A DNA stretch of 64,000 nucleotides from positions 1 through 64,000 of the forward strand of contig SKCR01029097.1 in NCBI GenBank assembly GCA_019454045.1, given 5' to 3'. Under the pieces are notes generated by a model. That model was not told the origin of the DNA and did no database searches. It worked only from the letters and a program-made list of their open reading frames with translations. Source of the DNA: Zanthoxylum bungeanum (lineage: Eukaryota; Streptophyta; Magnoliopsida; Sapindales; Rutaceae). Position numbers and translations under genes: made by a program. Positions 47,793-63,129 of this stretch are shown here, in pieces; within the stretch, counting starts at the first letter, position 1; each line of letters opens with the position of its first letter.

Positions 47793-48537
47793 CTTCATCC
47801 GAGAAGGTGTCAAGGACTAAACCCGGTTGGCCGTTGATCATTCGGACTCGTCCCCAGTTGCCTGTGGCCCAGAACCATTTATTTTTGAAGTTATTGTTAG
47901 AGGAATGGAGGTCGGAGATGACTGGAGGAACCTCGGCATTAGCGGTAAGGTAATATCAACCGATGTGAGGCTTTGGGTTGGCATTCAGTCGATACAATCT
48001 TTTTACCCTTCTCGAAGGTCGGTTCCCCCAAACCCACTCGATTCCATATCACATGAAGGCCAGCCAATATCCTCTAACTATTCAAGTTCAGCTGGCAGGG
48101 GCAACTTCCATATAAGACAACATTTTGGTGAAATAGACTTGGAAGGGCAGTAGAAGTCCGACGTCAAAGAAGGTCAAGCAAAGTGCTACTGAACCCTCGT
48201 CGGGCCAGCTCGCACGTTCAAAGGGGGACATAATTTTTAACTGGATGTCATCAGGTATGGTGAACCTCTCCCTTAACGTATCCAACTCGGCATTTTTAAT
48301 TACAGAGGGTCGGTCCATATCCAAGTTTGAAAAGTTCAGAGGAGCCTGTTGAGGGTCGAATCGGGGTATCCATCGATTTTAAGATTGGTTTTCCTCCTCG
48401 GAAGGGGTCGGGGTGGTGTCAGGATCCTCAAGGCTTTCGGATCCCGAACTGAGGATAGTTGTTTGAGGGGGCTGAGTAGGAGACCTAATTTCCAAGGGAA
48501 CTGAGGAGGTAGATTCGGCGTCAGAAATTCTTATCAT

Positions 48538-49531
48538 GAAAAGACCTGGGACGGAAGGTCAGTAAGCAATCTTAGTTAGTAAACATACTAAGGGTATCAT
48601 GTTCATCCCTACCGTGGATCTAGCCCTAGAAAATTTCTAAAATGCCCTAACAATGGCAGAAATTATAAGTTTTTTCAGAAACACCAAAAGAAATGTATAC
48701 AAAACCTATAAATATTCCTCTTAAACACAGAACCTAAAAAAACCCTCAAGAATCATACATTCATGTGAACCAAATCCATCCATAAACCAAACTACCTCCC
48801 TAAACACAAGAACATCAGAGTACATACATGAACAAACAGAGCCATCCCAACATTTTGAAGAACATGAAGCAAATAAAAGAAAGATGATCGAAGAAATTAC
48901 TTGTTCCACGAAGAGAAGATTGGGTTAACTTTGCGGATTGATGAAGATTCGAAGTTGTAGGACACCTCAGACAACGCTTAATTTTCTTTGAGAGAAAAGA
49001 AATTATGAAAGGAAGAAACAGTGAGCAGCGCCATCTTTTTATAGGCAACTCAGGGCAGTTCTAACCATCGAATCAAAGTAAGAGGCTCGGATGGGCCCCA
49101 CGTGTAGCAGGATCCTGATTAGAATTCAAATGAACGGACGGGGTGATCGACCATTCAGTTTCTTCGAAACGAGGCGGCTAAACCATTTCGGCGCGCAAGC
49201 CATGAGAGCGTGACAAGTGGCAACATAAGAGGGAAACCCTAGGACGATTTGACGCGTATTTAAAAAGGTAATGGTGGATTGGTGATTCCCGAGGGGTGGC
49301 TTTTAGAAGATTAAGAGAGGCATTTATGATGACATGACAACGCCATTGGGTGGTATAAGTGATTTGTCGACCAGAGAACATATCAATTTGGAGACCGACC
49401 AATTCTGGCCAGAGAAGACCGTAGTAGTTAGAGTTCGAGGTCCCGACCTGAGGACAGTCTGTTTCTACCCCACTTTTATAGTTCATGGCACCAACTCATC
49501 AATTTATTGATACCAAGAACTAGGGGACAGA
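48538..49531. other. RLG-1 region between the antisense gene start and the 3' LTR
   Basis: No sense-strand coding was seen. It holds the likely promoter and 5' UTR of the antisense gene; a good acceptor (CCGTCCCAG) just upstream of its ATG suggests a 5' UTR intron, which is speculative. The purine-rich AGGGGACAGA (49522-49531) next to the LTR may be the polypurine tract. Confidence 0.45.
49036..49043 (-). promoter_or_regulatory. TATA box for the antisense gene
   Basis: TATAAAAA on the minus strand, about 500 bases upstream of the antisense start codon and inside the element, separate from both LTR promoters. Confidence 0.5.
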
Positions 49532-50425
49532 TATTGATGGTGATTTTTAGGCCCAATGGTCCCTAACAGTATAAGGAGGGCATAAATGAGATTTCCATTT
49601 CCAAGGTTCAAGGGCCCGAGCCCGAGGAACAGAGACGTCAGGTCCAGCTCGGGGATTGGTGGTCAATTCATATTTTTCAACAGACCTGATGGGTGGAAGA
49701 TGTTCAGAGAAGCGAATGGGGTGAAGGCCTCGGGACCAACCCGACCTGATAGTCCGATATAGGCAGAATGGCCGATGTTCGGGATCTCGACTAGGTGAGG
49801 CAGGTCAGAATGGTAATGGTCTGATCATGGTTGAATGACGTAAGCCTTACATGGGAACTTTCACTTTTCAAAGAAGTCTAAGACGACAGATCACAGGCTG
49901 GAAGTGGCATATGGTAGATGGTTTTGTAGCTTGGTTAAAAGAAATGACAGGTGGCAGAGTCACTTTCGGCGGAGTAGTTGGGGCAGAGAGCCTTAGCATT
50001 GATAGCATACTCATGTTGCTGACGTCACGAAGACATTGTAACAATAGAATTTGCCCTATTATATAAATAGTTTGGGAGTTCATTGTAAGGGTTGGAAAAA
50101 AATAGACTTAGTAAATACTACGAAAGAGAGAAAATAGAAAGCTTATAAGGTGGAACAATTGTGGGTCGGTCCAATCCGAGCACTTGTAAAAAGAGGTCAG
50201 TCATACCCGACCACGCAAGAAAAGCTTTTCTTTTCTTTGTGTTCATGGACGTAGGTTGAATCCATTCCGCCGAACCACGTTAAATCCTTTGTTTGTTGTG
50301 TACTTTCTTGTTTCTTGCTAGGTTTATATTTGGTCCCCAAACCAAACAAATTCACAGTTAGAGGGGAGATTGTTTGAGGAGTGTTTTTTCGGAACTACCC
50401 TTGGAACGAAAATCGACTGTCAACA
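49532..50425 (+). repeat. RLG-1 3' LTR
   Basis: 894 bp, homologous to 11647-12538. It starts TATTGATGG, so the canonical TG has mutated to TA. It ends GACTGTCAACA and is followed by CGTGT, the right target duplication. TGACGTCA and TATATAAA are retained. Confidence 0.88.
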
Positions 50426-50983
50426 CGTGTATGGATTGATATTGCTCTACCTAATTTCATTATTAGTGATATAGATTTATCTTTGAAGAATTCCATTGAA
50501 AAAGTATTTCCCGATGCAAAACATTTTTTATTGAAAAAACAATTTCATTCTTAGATAAAGATTCACTCTTCATTAGAGTTGCAACATATGAACAATAAAG
50601 CATCTTTGAAAAACTATTGACAATATTACAACATCAATTCAAACCTATTCAATTTAAAGAGCCTCGAGGCTTTATCTCTATAGCCGCAATGCAAATGATT
50701 GTCAACGAGTCGAACCATGCTAATTCCATTGGTGTTGATGTGTTTGCATGTGGTTGTATCATTTGTTACACATGGTATACCATGTGCTAATGAGATTTCT
50801 GAATATAAAAGGAAAGGTCAACCTATGCATTTGGAAAATACTGATTCATATTGGAAGAAACTTGACTTGCACTATGTTCACAACAATCAAAAGGAGGAGA
50901 TAAGTTACCAATCAATATTTGAGTCTCTTAGTTATATGTTTGTTGGCAATATCTATAACAAAATAAATTCAATTAAGTTATAA
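50426..50983 (+). pseudogene. MULE/FAR1-type transposase relic, middle piece
   Basis: Directly after the gypsy element, frames read WIDIALPNFIISDIDLSLKN and IEKVFPDAKHFLL. These match the second catalytic-Asp block of plant MULE proteins (VTDRELALMNAIEKVFP.AKHLLC). Further on, VDVFACGCII and THGIPCANEISEYKRKGQ, then SYWKKLDLHY, match the SWIM zinc-finger block (C.C...HG.PCAHE......G.P.......W.KLD). A TAG and frameshifts separate these. It is the continuation of 10731-10888, now 38.8 kb away. The sequence after about 50985 is no longer recognisable as this protein. Confidence 0.7.
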
Positions 50984-51781
50984 TGAGTCTTGACGATCTC
51001 GATACAATTGGACAAATATTTGGATGACATCAGATGAAGCTGTCGGGGTTTGCATTCATGGTGTGTTCTTGTTTGGGTCTGAACGTTATGTGTTTGTATT
51101 TCGTTTGAGTGGACGTTCGAACAAAAGTTTCCAAAGACCAAATGATTGAATCACGTTCGTCATTGGGTTCGAACGAAATCTTCCAGAGGCTTTGCATTCG
51201 TTGTGCGTTCGTCAGGACATTCTAACAGTTTTGAGAAACTACTCACGTTCGTCACGCGTTCTTATGGCGTTCAAACGGCTGTGCGTAAGTGGATTATTTT
51301 GGACGCGTCTTTGAGCCAGTTTTGTACAAGGAAAATTCTATATTTATTTGTCCTACCTATGTAAACAAATATAAAGCCACATTATCAACCGTTAAAAACA
51401 CATTATTTTGAGCTACAACATTATTTATTTTCAACCTTCTTGAAAATTCATCTAGAATACCTCTTTGGTTTCCTTGTTTTCTTTCTTTTGGTGAGATTGA
51501 GTTTTGATTTACCATCAACACAGAAACACAACCCTAACCCAATTTCCTAAGCCTTCAGAGTTCTCTAGGAGGAAGATTGGTAGTCAGAGTTTCGGCGTTG
51601 CAAGTTCGCAGGGTTGATCCGCTCAGAGATTTCAGAGGTTCTATAGAAGGCCACTTGGTGTAGGCTCGGGGAGTTCTTTGAGTTATTACAGCTTAGAGGT
51701 ATTCGAGTCGATGAAGTTGTCACCATAGGTCTTATACCATCGCTGTAAATTTTCTCATATATAGTGGATTCGGGTAGTAGC

Positions 51782-53668
51782 TGATAAGCGGAAAATATAT
51801 CATTTTTTATCGCTCCTTTGACCTAATATTTTATTTAGTTTCTCAGGTTTAATGAACGTTTTGATGTATTTTGTGTTATTTTGTAGGTAAATAAGGTTTC
51901 AGAACTCACTAGAATCAAATTAGGGCCAAAATAGTGAAAAATAGACAAAAAAGGCAAAATAATCATTTAGGCATCCCGACGCGTAACACTTCTGCGTCGC
52001 AACCGATAACATGCGCCAGATACTGCTAAATTACGCCGGACACTTGTCAAAATCAGAGAAGTCAACTATTTTGCACACTTGCTAACATGCGACTGCCACG
52101 TGTCAACATCACAACAAATCCCCTAAAATGCATTGTGCCATGTGTCATCATCATATGTTGATCATCCGATTGGACCGCATCAACCGTGTGCCACCTGTCA
52201 TCCATATGTCAGCCACGTGTCTGCCACATCAACCGCATACCGAGTCAACCTGCCACGTGTCAGCTACGCCACCGGCCGCGAATCACCTTTCGCCACATGT
52301 CAACATCTCAGTGGATCAAAATTTGCCGCGTGCCACGTGTCGTCTCCAGAAGAAACTGTGTCTGTCGCGTTGCCAGCTCAGGCGTCGCGACGCACCGAAG
52401 TAAAATTTGTCTATAAATTGCATTTGATTTCATTTCATTTTCTTCATGCTTTCCTTATGTTTCTATAAGGAATTTAAGGATTGCATCTTGTTTGTATTTA
52501 TTTTCAGTATTTTAATTATGTATTTTTATTTTTAGTAATAACAGTTTTAGTATTTTTATTTTATTTTATGTTTTGTAGTTAAATTTCGCTGGGGGAAGGG
52601 TGAAACATTTAATACGATTAACTAGGTCAATCTCACTTAATTATAATATACGAATTATAATATAATCGGACTAATTAATGGCAAACTATGATACCGCCTA
52701 TATGGTCGGTTTAAATATAAATTACTTTACCGCCTATATGGCCGGTCTTTATGTGACAGATGATTACCGCCTATATGGCTGGTGTAATTGGACTAAATTA
52801 GACTACTGCCTACATGGCTGGTTTTATATGTTTGGCATTATTAATTCCTGAGAAAGCAGAACTAATAATAATTTATATATTATAATAAGTGAGATTCCTA
52901 GGTTTAAAATATTAAATATGGATCCCCTAACCCCGGTATTTTATTTTAGGGAAGTTATGAAACACAATATTAACATGCTTAATAATTGATTTAATTATAT
53001 TATGAGTAATACTTTAGTTGTTTGTTGGATCTTAAACTTAATGCTTCTTGTTGCTTGATCACCAATAAGATTGATGCGATAAACTTAAAATGAACTTGAA
53101 AAATAGATTTTAGGTTTCAGCCTTAGATTCAATAGCTCACGATATCCCTTAAGGATAGATAACCTTTAATAGATTTCCTTCCAGGATAGACATATACCTG
53201 TCGGGCGTGGGTAGCCATAATTGGAACTTGAACTTAATGAATTCAGGTAATCTTGTTAACATAGACATATGATTAATTGGGTTATTTGGGTGTTTGCATC
53301 TGACATTCGACAGAGATTTTTACATATTTTCATGTTTCAGGTTAGCAGACTAATTTATTACACATATATAAGAGAATCAATTCATCATTAGAAAAATATT
53401 GTGTGGAATCACAACCCTAGATATTTGTGTCTTTTGTTTATTTTCCTTAGTATTTTCTTTTGTATTTTTATTTATTTAGTTATTTAGCAAATCCACATTC
53501 AACCAACCAATCAAGCAATCATTATTTTCTCCCTTTAATTAGATACCTATAAATAAATAGTATTAATAATTAATAACAACATTAGAAATTAAGTCTTCGT
53601 GGGATCGATATTTTTATACTACTTGAGCGATACGTGCGCTTGCGTTACGTGTGTGATTTCACCGATCA
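51782..53668 (+). mobile_element. Large solo gypsy-type LTR
   Basis: 1887 bp, TGATAAGCGG...TTTCACCGATCA, flanked by a perfect GTAGC duplication (51777-51781 and 53669-53673). The TGATAAG start and the end part (CGTGGGATCGATATTTTTATACTAC...CGTGCGCTTGCG) are typical of plant gypsy LTRs. Open frames at 52128-52468 come from a GC-rich, CACGTGTC-rich part of it and show no protein family. Confidence 0.88.
52693..52822. repeat. Four spaced copies of an 18-bp imperfect palindrome
   Basis: ACCGCCTATATGGCCGGT-like units at 52693, 52739, 52776 and 52805, separated by AT-rich spacers, inside the solo LTR. Diverged versions occur in the relic LTR at 62150-62900. Confidence 0.8.
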
Positions 53669-53998
53669 GTAGCCTATTCTCGGGGTGGTTGTTTTTACTC
53701 GCCCGAGTTTCTCACTCTGTCAATAAAATTCTTGTGTTGATTTTATTTACTGCTTTGATATATTTACTTTAATTCATATTTGCATAGACTTAAGAGTCAT
53801 TATAAAATTAAACTATAGTCACTTTAATTTTTAACTTATCTTATATTATTGTATTTGTTTAATTTTATATAGGATCAAAATCTTAGATAAAAATCAAATT
53901 TCCAAACTTGATTACCAAACGCTTTAATGAGACTGATGACTATATAAACTTATAAATTCTAAACATTGGAATTTTTCATATTTGAATTGGAATTTTTC

Positions 53999-54001
<3 letters not shown>

Positions 54002-54031
<30 letters not shown>
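54002..54031. repeat. (AT)n microsatellite
   Basis: Continuous AT run between the LTR remnant and the last MULE piece. Confidence 0.9.
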
Positions 54032-54035
<4 letters not shown>

Positions 54036-54084
54036 CACTTGGTTTCTCCAATATTAATTCATAGGTGTCTATGAACAAAACGCT

Positions 54085-54484
54085 TATGTCGAAGCCGTTT
54101 GGTCATGCATTTCCAGTTGTGTTGCAACCCGACGTTCATCACATGTAAGATATCGCAGCTGATGATAATTGTGGGTTTAGGGTGATAACTGACTTAATGG
54201 ATTTTTGGTGTAAATGGATGGTTGCAAGTGAGAAAAGATCTATTAAAGGAATTGTATGCAAATCTAGAAGCTATAGTCATTTACATGGGACATATAAGAA
54301 TGTTAACGAATTGATTCATAAATTATCATATTATGAGAGTTGCCCAAGATATGATCGATGGATGATTATGTTTGAGATATGACATCTTATTGTATCAGCC
54401 TATAATAATATATTATTTCACTTATCGATGCAACAATCTCATCTAGGTCAATGCCAACACTTGCAAATTCCAGTAAAGAAATAG
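54085..54484 (+). pseudogene. MULE relic, OTU-like C-terminal piece
   Basis: Readable motifs are FPVVLQPDVHHM, DIAADDNCGFRVITDLM, ELIHKLSYYESCPRYDRWM and HLIVSAYNN. They match the OTU-like cysteine-protease module attached to some plant MULE-type proteins (LP.......DVAADGNCGFRA....., then WM.MPDMGHLIA..YN). The Asp, Cys (DDNC) and His (HLIVS) positions can be seen; the glycine of DGNC is Asp, and stops flank the histidine block. It is probably the end of the gene at 10731-10888 and 50426-50983. It is non-functional; the OTU relation is inferred from motif order. Confidence 0.6.
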
Positions 54485-55459
54485 CTATTAGTATGTTTAT
54501 TTTATTTTTCCAATTTTATATATGTTGATTTTAATTAATCATACTATTAACTAAGAATAATAAATATGCAGATGTTTTTTATACCAAAACATCACATCCC
54601 ACCTATAATAAACTGTTGGCAAAGATTTTTTAGTTTTTGTGCCAAAGGATGAAAGATAATATATATTTCTCGCATACTAGTTCAAAAGAAATAATTGGCG
54701 ACAATGTATCTACAAATGAAATAATAGTTATTGATAATAATTCTACTATATTCTAATAGTTTCTCGACAAGTTACTCGAGATATTTTTTGTTTAGAAAAA
54801 TAATTATTTTTTGTACCACAATTACTCTTTTTTTAATTTTAATTTATGAAGATCTGAGTAAGTTTATTTATATTTTATCGATGAGTATATACAATTATTG
54901 TTGGATATATGCCAGTACTTGAGACAAAATAGAAATTGACCAAGTGTAGTGCAGGATACTATCAGATTTAGTGCAATTTAGAGTTTTAAATAACTAATAA
55001 ATTAAATAATTTGTCAGAATTAAAAAAAAAATATTTGTTAATAAAATGAAAAGAAAATAAAAATTATAACAGAATGAGAGATAGAGGAAAAAGAATAAGA
55101 GATTATGATTTTTTAGTGTACTGATTTATGAGTGTAAAGTAAACAAAGTTAATTAATATAAATTATTTAAATGAGAATCTTTTTGATATATTAAAGAATG
55201 TATAAAGTAAAAATCAAAATACTAAATTTGTCATATCTACTAATAAACACGTCAATGAATATATTGTTTTCATTGGTATTCTGTTCAATTTATTTCTGGT
55301 GGAACTAGGAAATCATTTTCATGGGGAAAAATGAAGAGGAGGAGATTTGCTGATAGCAATACTAAGAACCTTGACATATCTAATAAAACAAACCAAAATA
55401 AAACAAAACAAATTAGGCTCTCAACAGATTGCAGGTTGCCAGAGTTCCATATGGAGAGT
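54485..55459. other. AT-rich spacer and 3' flank of the malic enzyme gene
   Basis: No gene recognised. The part next to 55460 is the 3' UTR of the malic enzyme gene; AATAAAT on the minus strand near 55287 is a possible polyadenylation signal. Confidence 0.55.
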
Positions 55460-59778
<4,319 letters not shown>

Positions 59779-59866
59779 TAAAGCAAAGACCTTTCTTTCT
59801 AAAGCAAAAGCAAAAACTTTGTGATGGTTAATGTTTTATTTTACTAGAATGAAGCAAAACCCATCA

Positions 59867-59874
59867 TTTATAAG
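59867..59874 (-). promoter_or_regulatory. TATA box of the malic enzyme gene
   Basis: TTATAAAT on the minus strand, about 90 bases before the start codon, leaving room for a 5' UTR of about 60 bases. Confidence 0.65.
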
Positions 59875-59942
59875 CTACCAATGTCTTGCTTTTGATGATA
59901 TTGCAAGTTGAAAATTAAGCATGGAATTTAATAAACAGTGCC

Positions 59943-59948
59943 CACGTG
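59943..59948 (-). promoter_or_regulatory. G-box (CACGTG) upstream of the malic enzyme gene
   Basis: A palindromic CACGTG about 70 bases upstream of the TATA box, a typical bZIP/bHLH site in light- and stress-regulated plant promoters. The regulatory role is an inference. Confidence 0.5.
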
Positions 59949-59959
59949 TACAATTTGTT

Positions 59960-62149
59960 CCAAAGAATCAAATATTATTATAAATTATAATTATAATTTA
60001 TTCAACTAGTATGAAATGAAAAAATTACACAGAGGGGTAAAAACAAAAGTGTGTCTTTTCAGTGATATATAATTATATATCATCACATCAAACATTCATC
60101 ATTGCATTGGAGGAACGTGCAACGACTTTCCACGAATTGTTTTTCCGCGTTTTTTTGAAGAGAGGAAAAGTCTTTGATTCCAGTTTTTTTTTCTAAAAGT
60201 ATTTTTCAATTATAACCTTTTACTTCCAAATATTATCAAAGAAATCATTAACATGGCATAAATTTTCGAATTTCGATTAGAATTTGGAGTTTTTGAGATT
60301 TTTTTGGTCATGAATAAAAAAAATATGATAGAATTTTGAATAATATTTTTATCCCAAATCCTGATTTTCATATCTATAATCAAACAAAATGATATATCTT
60401 GACTGATTGTGATATCTAGAAAGCACTTTCAATGTTTTTTATTTCTTAGGATTTATTATAATTCGTTTCTTTCTAGATTCTGCCGTGTTATAATTGTAAG
60501 AGTTTAATCTCATATTTCTTCATAATTCTGTGGATTTAAATTCTTGGTAGCTAGTTGACACTTTCAAAGTTATCATGTAGGGATATCACATCATGCATAG
60601 AGAGCCAGCTTGAATGCACTTTACTTCAGTTAGCTTTTTACTAATCCTGAACATCGAATCGGATCAGGTTAGATCCATTCCAATTTAATCAGATAATATC
60701 ATATTAAATTGGATCGGATTTGTCTCTCGTATCTGATCGGATTGTGTTTATTTGATTTGTCGGATGTTGGATCGGATCATATATATTTGATAATTATTGG
60801 ATCAGATCGGATTCATTCGATAATGGATTTCATTCGATAAAATTGATCTGAAAATTTGTAATCAATATTCTAAAATTCAATCCAGATAGCCTTAAACATC
60901 GGATATAGCCTTGAACATCGGATCGGATCAGATAATATAAAATTCAGATTAATTTTATCGAATCGAATTGGATCCATTATAAAATCAAATCCACTATCAG
61001 ATTAATTATCAAATGAGCATAATGTATTTGATTAGTATGGGAAATAGAAGGTAACTAAGTTCAACATCACATGTGAATCTATCAATCAAAGTTTTCGATC
61101 AATTGTCAATTACTATATCCATTATTATTTCTATTTTTAACTTCTCAAATTTTCAGCCACTAATTTTAGACGCCTCCATTATTGTTTTCATGTGGGCTCA
61201 TATGCTTGTATCATCATCTTGCATGATTTAACCCCATTATAGTCTATAGATGTAACAATTTTTCTTTTTTTTCTTTTTTTAAATAATAGCTAGATATTTT
61301 CATTGTAAATTCATACTGTTTAACTTAGTGTTCACAGATATCGGTCAATACTAATTAATCATATCCCGAATCTTGAAAAATAAAGAGGTGACCCGAAAGT
61401 TCATAGGTAGGGTCGGATTGGTGTATTAAAAATATCACCTATTTAATATAAATTATATATTTCGGGGTCAAATTTTAAAAAATAATAATTGAATATTATA
61501 GCTAAGTATTAAGATGTTAAAAATGAAAGATTAAACTCATAAATATTCAAAATCTCAAGTCGAGTTGAGCCGTGCCAACTTATTTTTTTAAAATTAAATA
61601 TCTTGATTTGATCCGCTTTGAAACTCTAGCAAATTGGATCAGATCCAAAATTCATCCATACTATTTAAATGTAAATAAGCAAGAGAATAGTAAAAAACAA
61701 TTACAATGGATCCAGTGAACAATTGAAAAAAAAATTAAAATGGTCAATCAAATTTAAAAAAAAAAAAGGTAAACAAATACATTTTTTGTTTTTTAGTTTA
61801 TTTTTTAATAGTATTATTAAATTCAAAATTGTCTGTGGTCAATGGAAGGGCTTGGGAGGTTTGCTGGCGGTGACTGGTGAGGTTTTGAATCCAAATGGAT
61901 TTGGATCTGGTCTTGTTAATTAAAAAAAAAAAAGGCAACTTTTAAATTAAAAAATACCTAAAAATATAAGCACTTTTATATTCAATTTGGAAATAGCTAC
62001 GTACGAAAACCACTCTCACATTTTCTGGAATCCACAAGTCAATGGTTACATGCATTGATCCGTCTACCTGTTCCAATATATTTCCATCCAACCACATTAA
62101 TTTCTTCATTTAATCTATAAATACTAATTATTGTAAGTTTGAACACTTA
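59960..62149. other. AT-rich intergenic region
   Basis: No gene recognised. About 60650-61010 is filled with degenerate GGATCGGAT/GATCCGAT words, a low-complexity sequence common in plant spacers. Poly-A/T runs occur near 61265, 61755 and 61922. The 66-codon frame at 61723-61923 has no recognisable family. Confidence 0.6.
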
Positions 62150-62900
62150 TAAAGTGGTTCTTTACTCTCAAGTATAAGTGTGTCGAATTAATAAATTAAC
62201 CTGATAAGTACGGGATCGATTCATAGAAAATATATTTAGTAAAATAAAATAATAATTTGAGTGAAAAAAAGAGCTGAATTTTTTGAAGTGATGAGCAATT
62301 TTAAATTGAACTGTAATAATAAATTAGAATGCTAGGGTTAGAGATCCACTCTTAATATTTCAAATATATAAAATTTTTATTTTTTATAATATATAAATTG
62401 TCATTATTACCCAGTTAATTTACTTCGGAAATTAATTATGCCAAAACATATAAAATCAGTTATAAAGGCGGTGATAATATATGTCTATTATAAGTTCAGT
62501 TAGGTACTCAATTATGCCAAATAAATAAAACCAGCTATAAAAGCGGTAACAAAGTTTGTCAATAATTAATCCATATTTAAATTAAATATTAATTTTCAGA
62601 TTACAATTCATATATTATAATATAAGTAAGATTAATTTATATTCTCATACTTAGAGTTTCACTCTTTACCCCAACAAGATGGAATTAGTTACTCATGATT
62701 TGAATAAAAACTTGCATAACTTTGTTACCGAAAGAAAAAAAAAAGATTACAAGAAAAATAAAACACAGAAGACATTTCTTTCAAATTCTTCAAGAGAGAA
62801 AATGAAAGAAGCATGAAAAAAATGAGAGGTGAGCACCTCTATTTATAGTAGAAGTGTCATCCCTCAATTATTAATTACAACTTTTCAAATTAAGTTTTAC
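62150..62900 (-). mobile_element. Degraded LTR relic related to the 51782-53668 LTR
   Basis: Read on the minus strand, several landmarks of the 51782-53668 LTR recur in the same order: a TATA region (TATAAATAGAGG near 62845), a GGGTAAAGAGTGAAACTC block (compare GGGGGAAGGGTGAAACA), TTATAATATATGAATTGTAAT, two diverged CCGC..TATA..TGGTTTTAT motifs next to TTTGGCATAA, and GGGATCGAT-type sequence near 62210. Identity is low; the ends are not defined. Confidence 0.5.
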
Positions 62901-63129
62901 TAATTTACTTTCTTCTTTTTCATTTTTCATTTTTTTTATTTTTATTAATTATTTTGTAAACATTTGTCACAAAGGTGGATTGTGACATTTAAACTTTTTT
63001 TTTTTTTTTACTTTGTTTTCAATAATTAAAATTACATGCAACACACATTGGCTTCTTCATCAATTTCGAACTTGAAAATATCAAAACTAAAAAATCTTAT
63101 AAAGAGAAAAGTTGTAGATATTTGAGTCT

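Larger units (their letters stand above)
34225..48537 (-). pseudogene. Antisense gene of RLG-1: gypsy-type transposon (Transposase_28-like) protein, split by two insertions
   Basis: It reads on the minus strand, opposite to the element. The start is at 48537 (MIRISDAESTSS) with an acidic N-terminus. A folded domain (RERFTIPDDIQLKI, LCLTFFDVGLLLPFQVYF, EVAPASQLN; about 48088-48324) matches the conserved block of plant 'putative gypsy type transposon' proteins (typically FP.P..L...L......P.QL). KNKWFWATGNWG and VLDTFSDE follow. Then come a basic PPEAKRK patch, an acidic stretch (45159-44967), a coiled coil (KEKELKVRIQQLEAENKSL, 44613-44801) and an acidic proline-rich tail ending at TAA 34225-34227. 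Introns are predicted at 47722-47792 and 44866-44937. RLC-5 and RLC-4 interrupt it, yet the frame stays in phase across both when the insert and one TSD are skipped. At least three nonsense codons and a few frameshifts make it dead. Its function is unknown; related antisense ORFs are reported in Tat elements. Confidence 0.75.
11647..50425 (+). mobile_element. RLG-1: Tat-like gypsy element with only an antisense gene; hosts nested insertions
   Basis: Two related LTRs (11647-12538 and 49532-50425) point the same way and are flanked by a perfect 5-bp duplication, CGTGT (11642-11646 and 50426-50430), so this is one insertion. The primer-binding site after the left LTR (TGGCGCTGTCTGTGGGG) is the type used by plant Tat/Ogre gypsy elements. 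Subtracting the nested copia inserts leaves an element of roughly 8 kb with a leader, two blocks of tandem repeats and an antisense gene. No gag, protease, RT, RNase H or integrase was recognised. It is non-autonomous, and its diverged LTRs make it the oldest clear layer of the nest. It interrupts a MULE/FAR1-type gene relic. Confidence 0.85.
51041..53800 (+). mobile_element. LTR remnant interrupted by a solo LTR
   Basis: Sequence at about 51041-51781 (starting TGTCGGGG, TATA-like AAATATAAAGCC near 51367) and 53674 to about 53800 (CTCGGGGTGGTTGTTTTTACTC) looks like the promoter, R and U5 parts of one copia-type LTR. It was cut by the solo LTR at 51782-53668. The outer ends are uncertain. It separates the middle and C-terminal pieces of the MULE relic. 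Confidence 0.4.

Noticed and set aside
52128..52468. Open frames of 76-111 codons
   Set aside because: Come from the GC-rich, CACGTGTC-rich part of a solo LTR; no recognisable motif in any frame.
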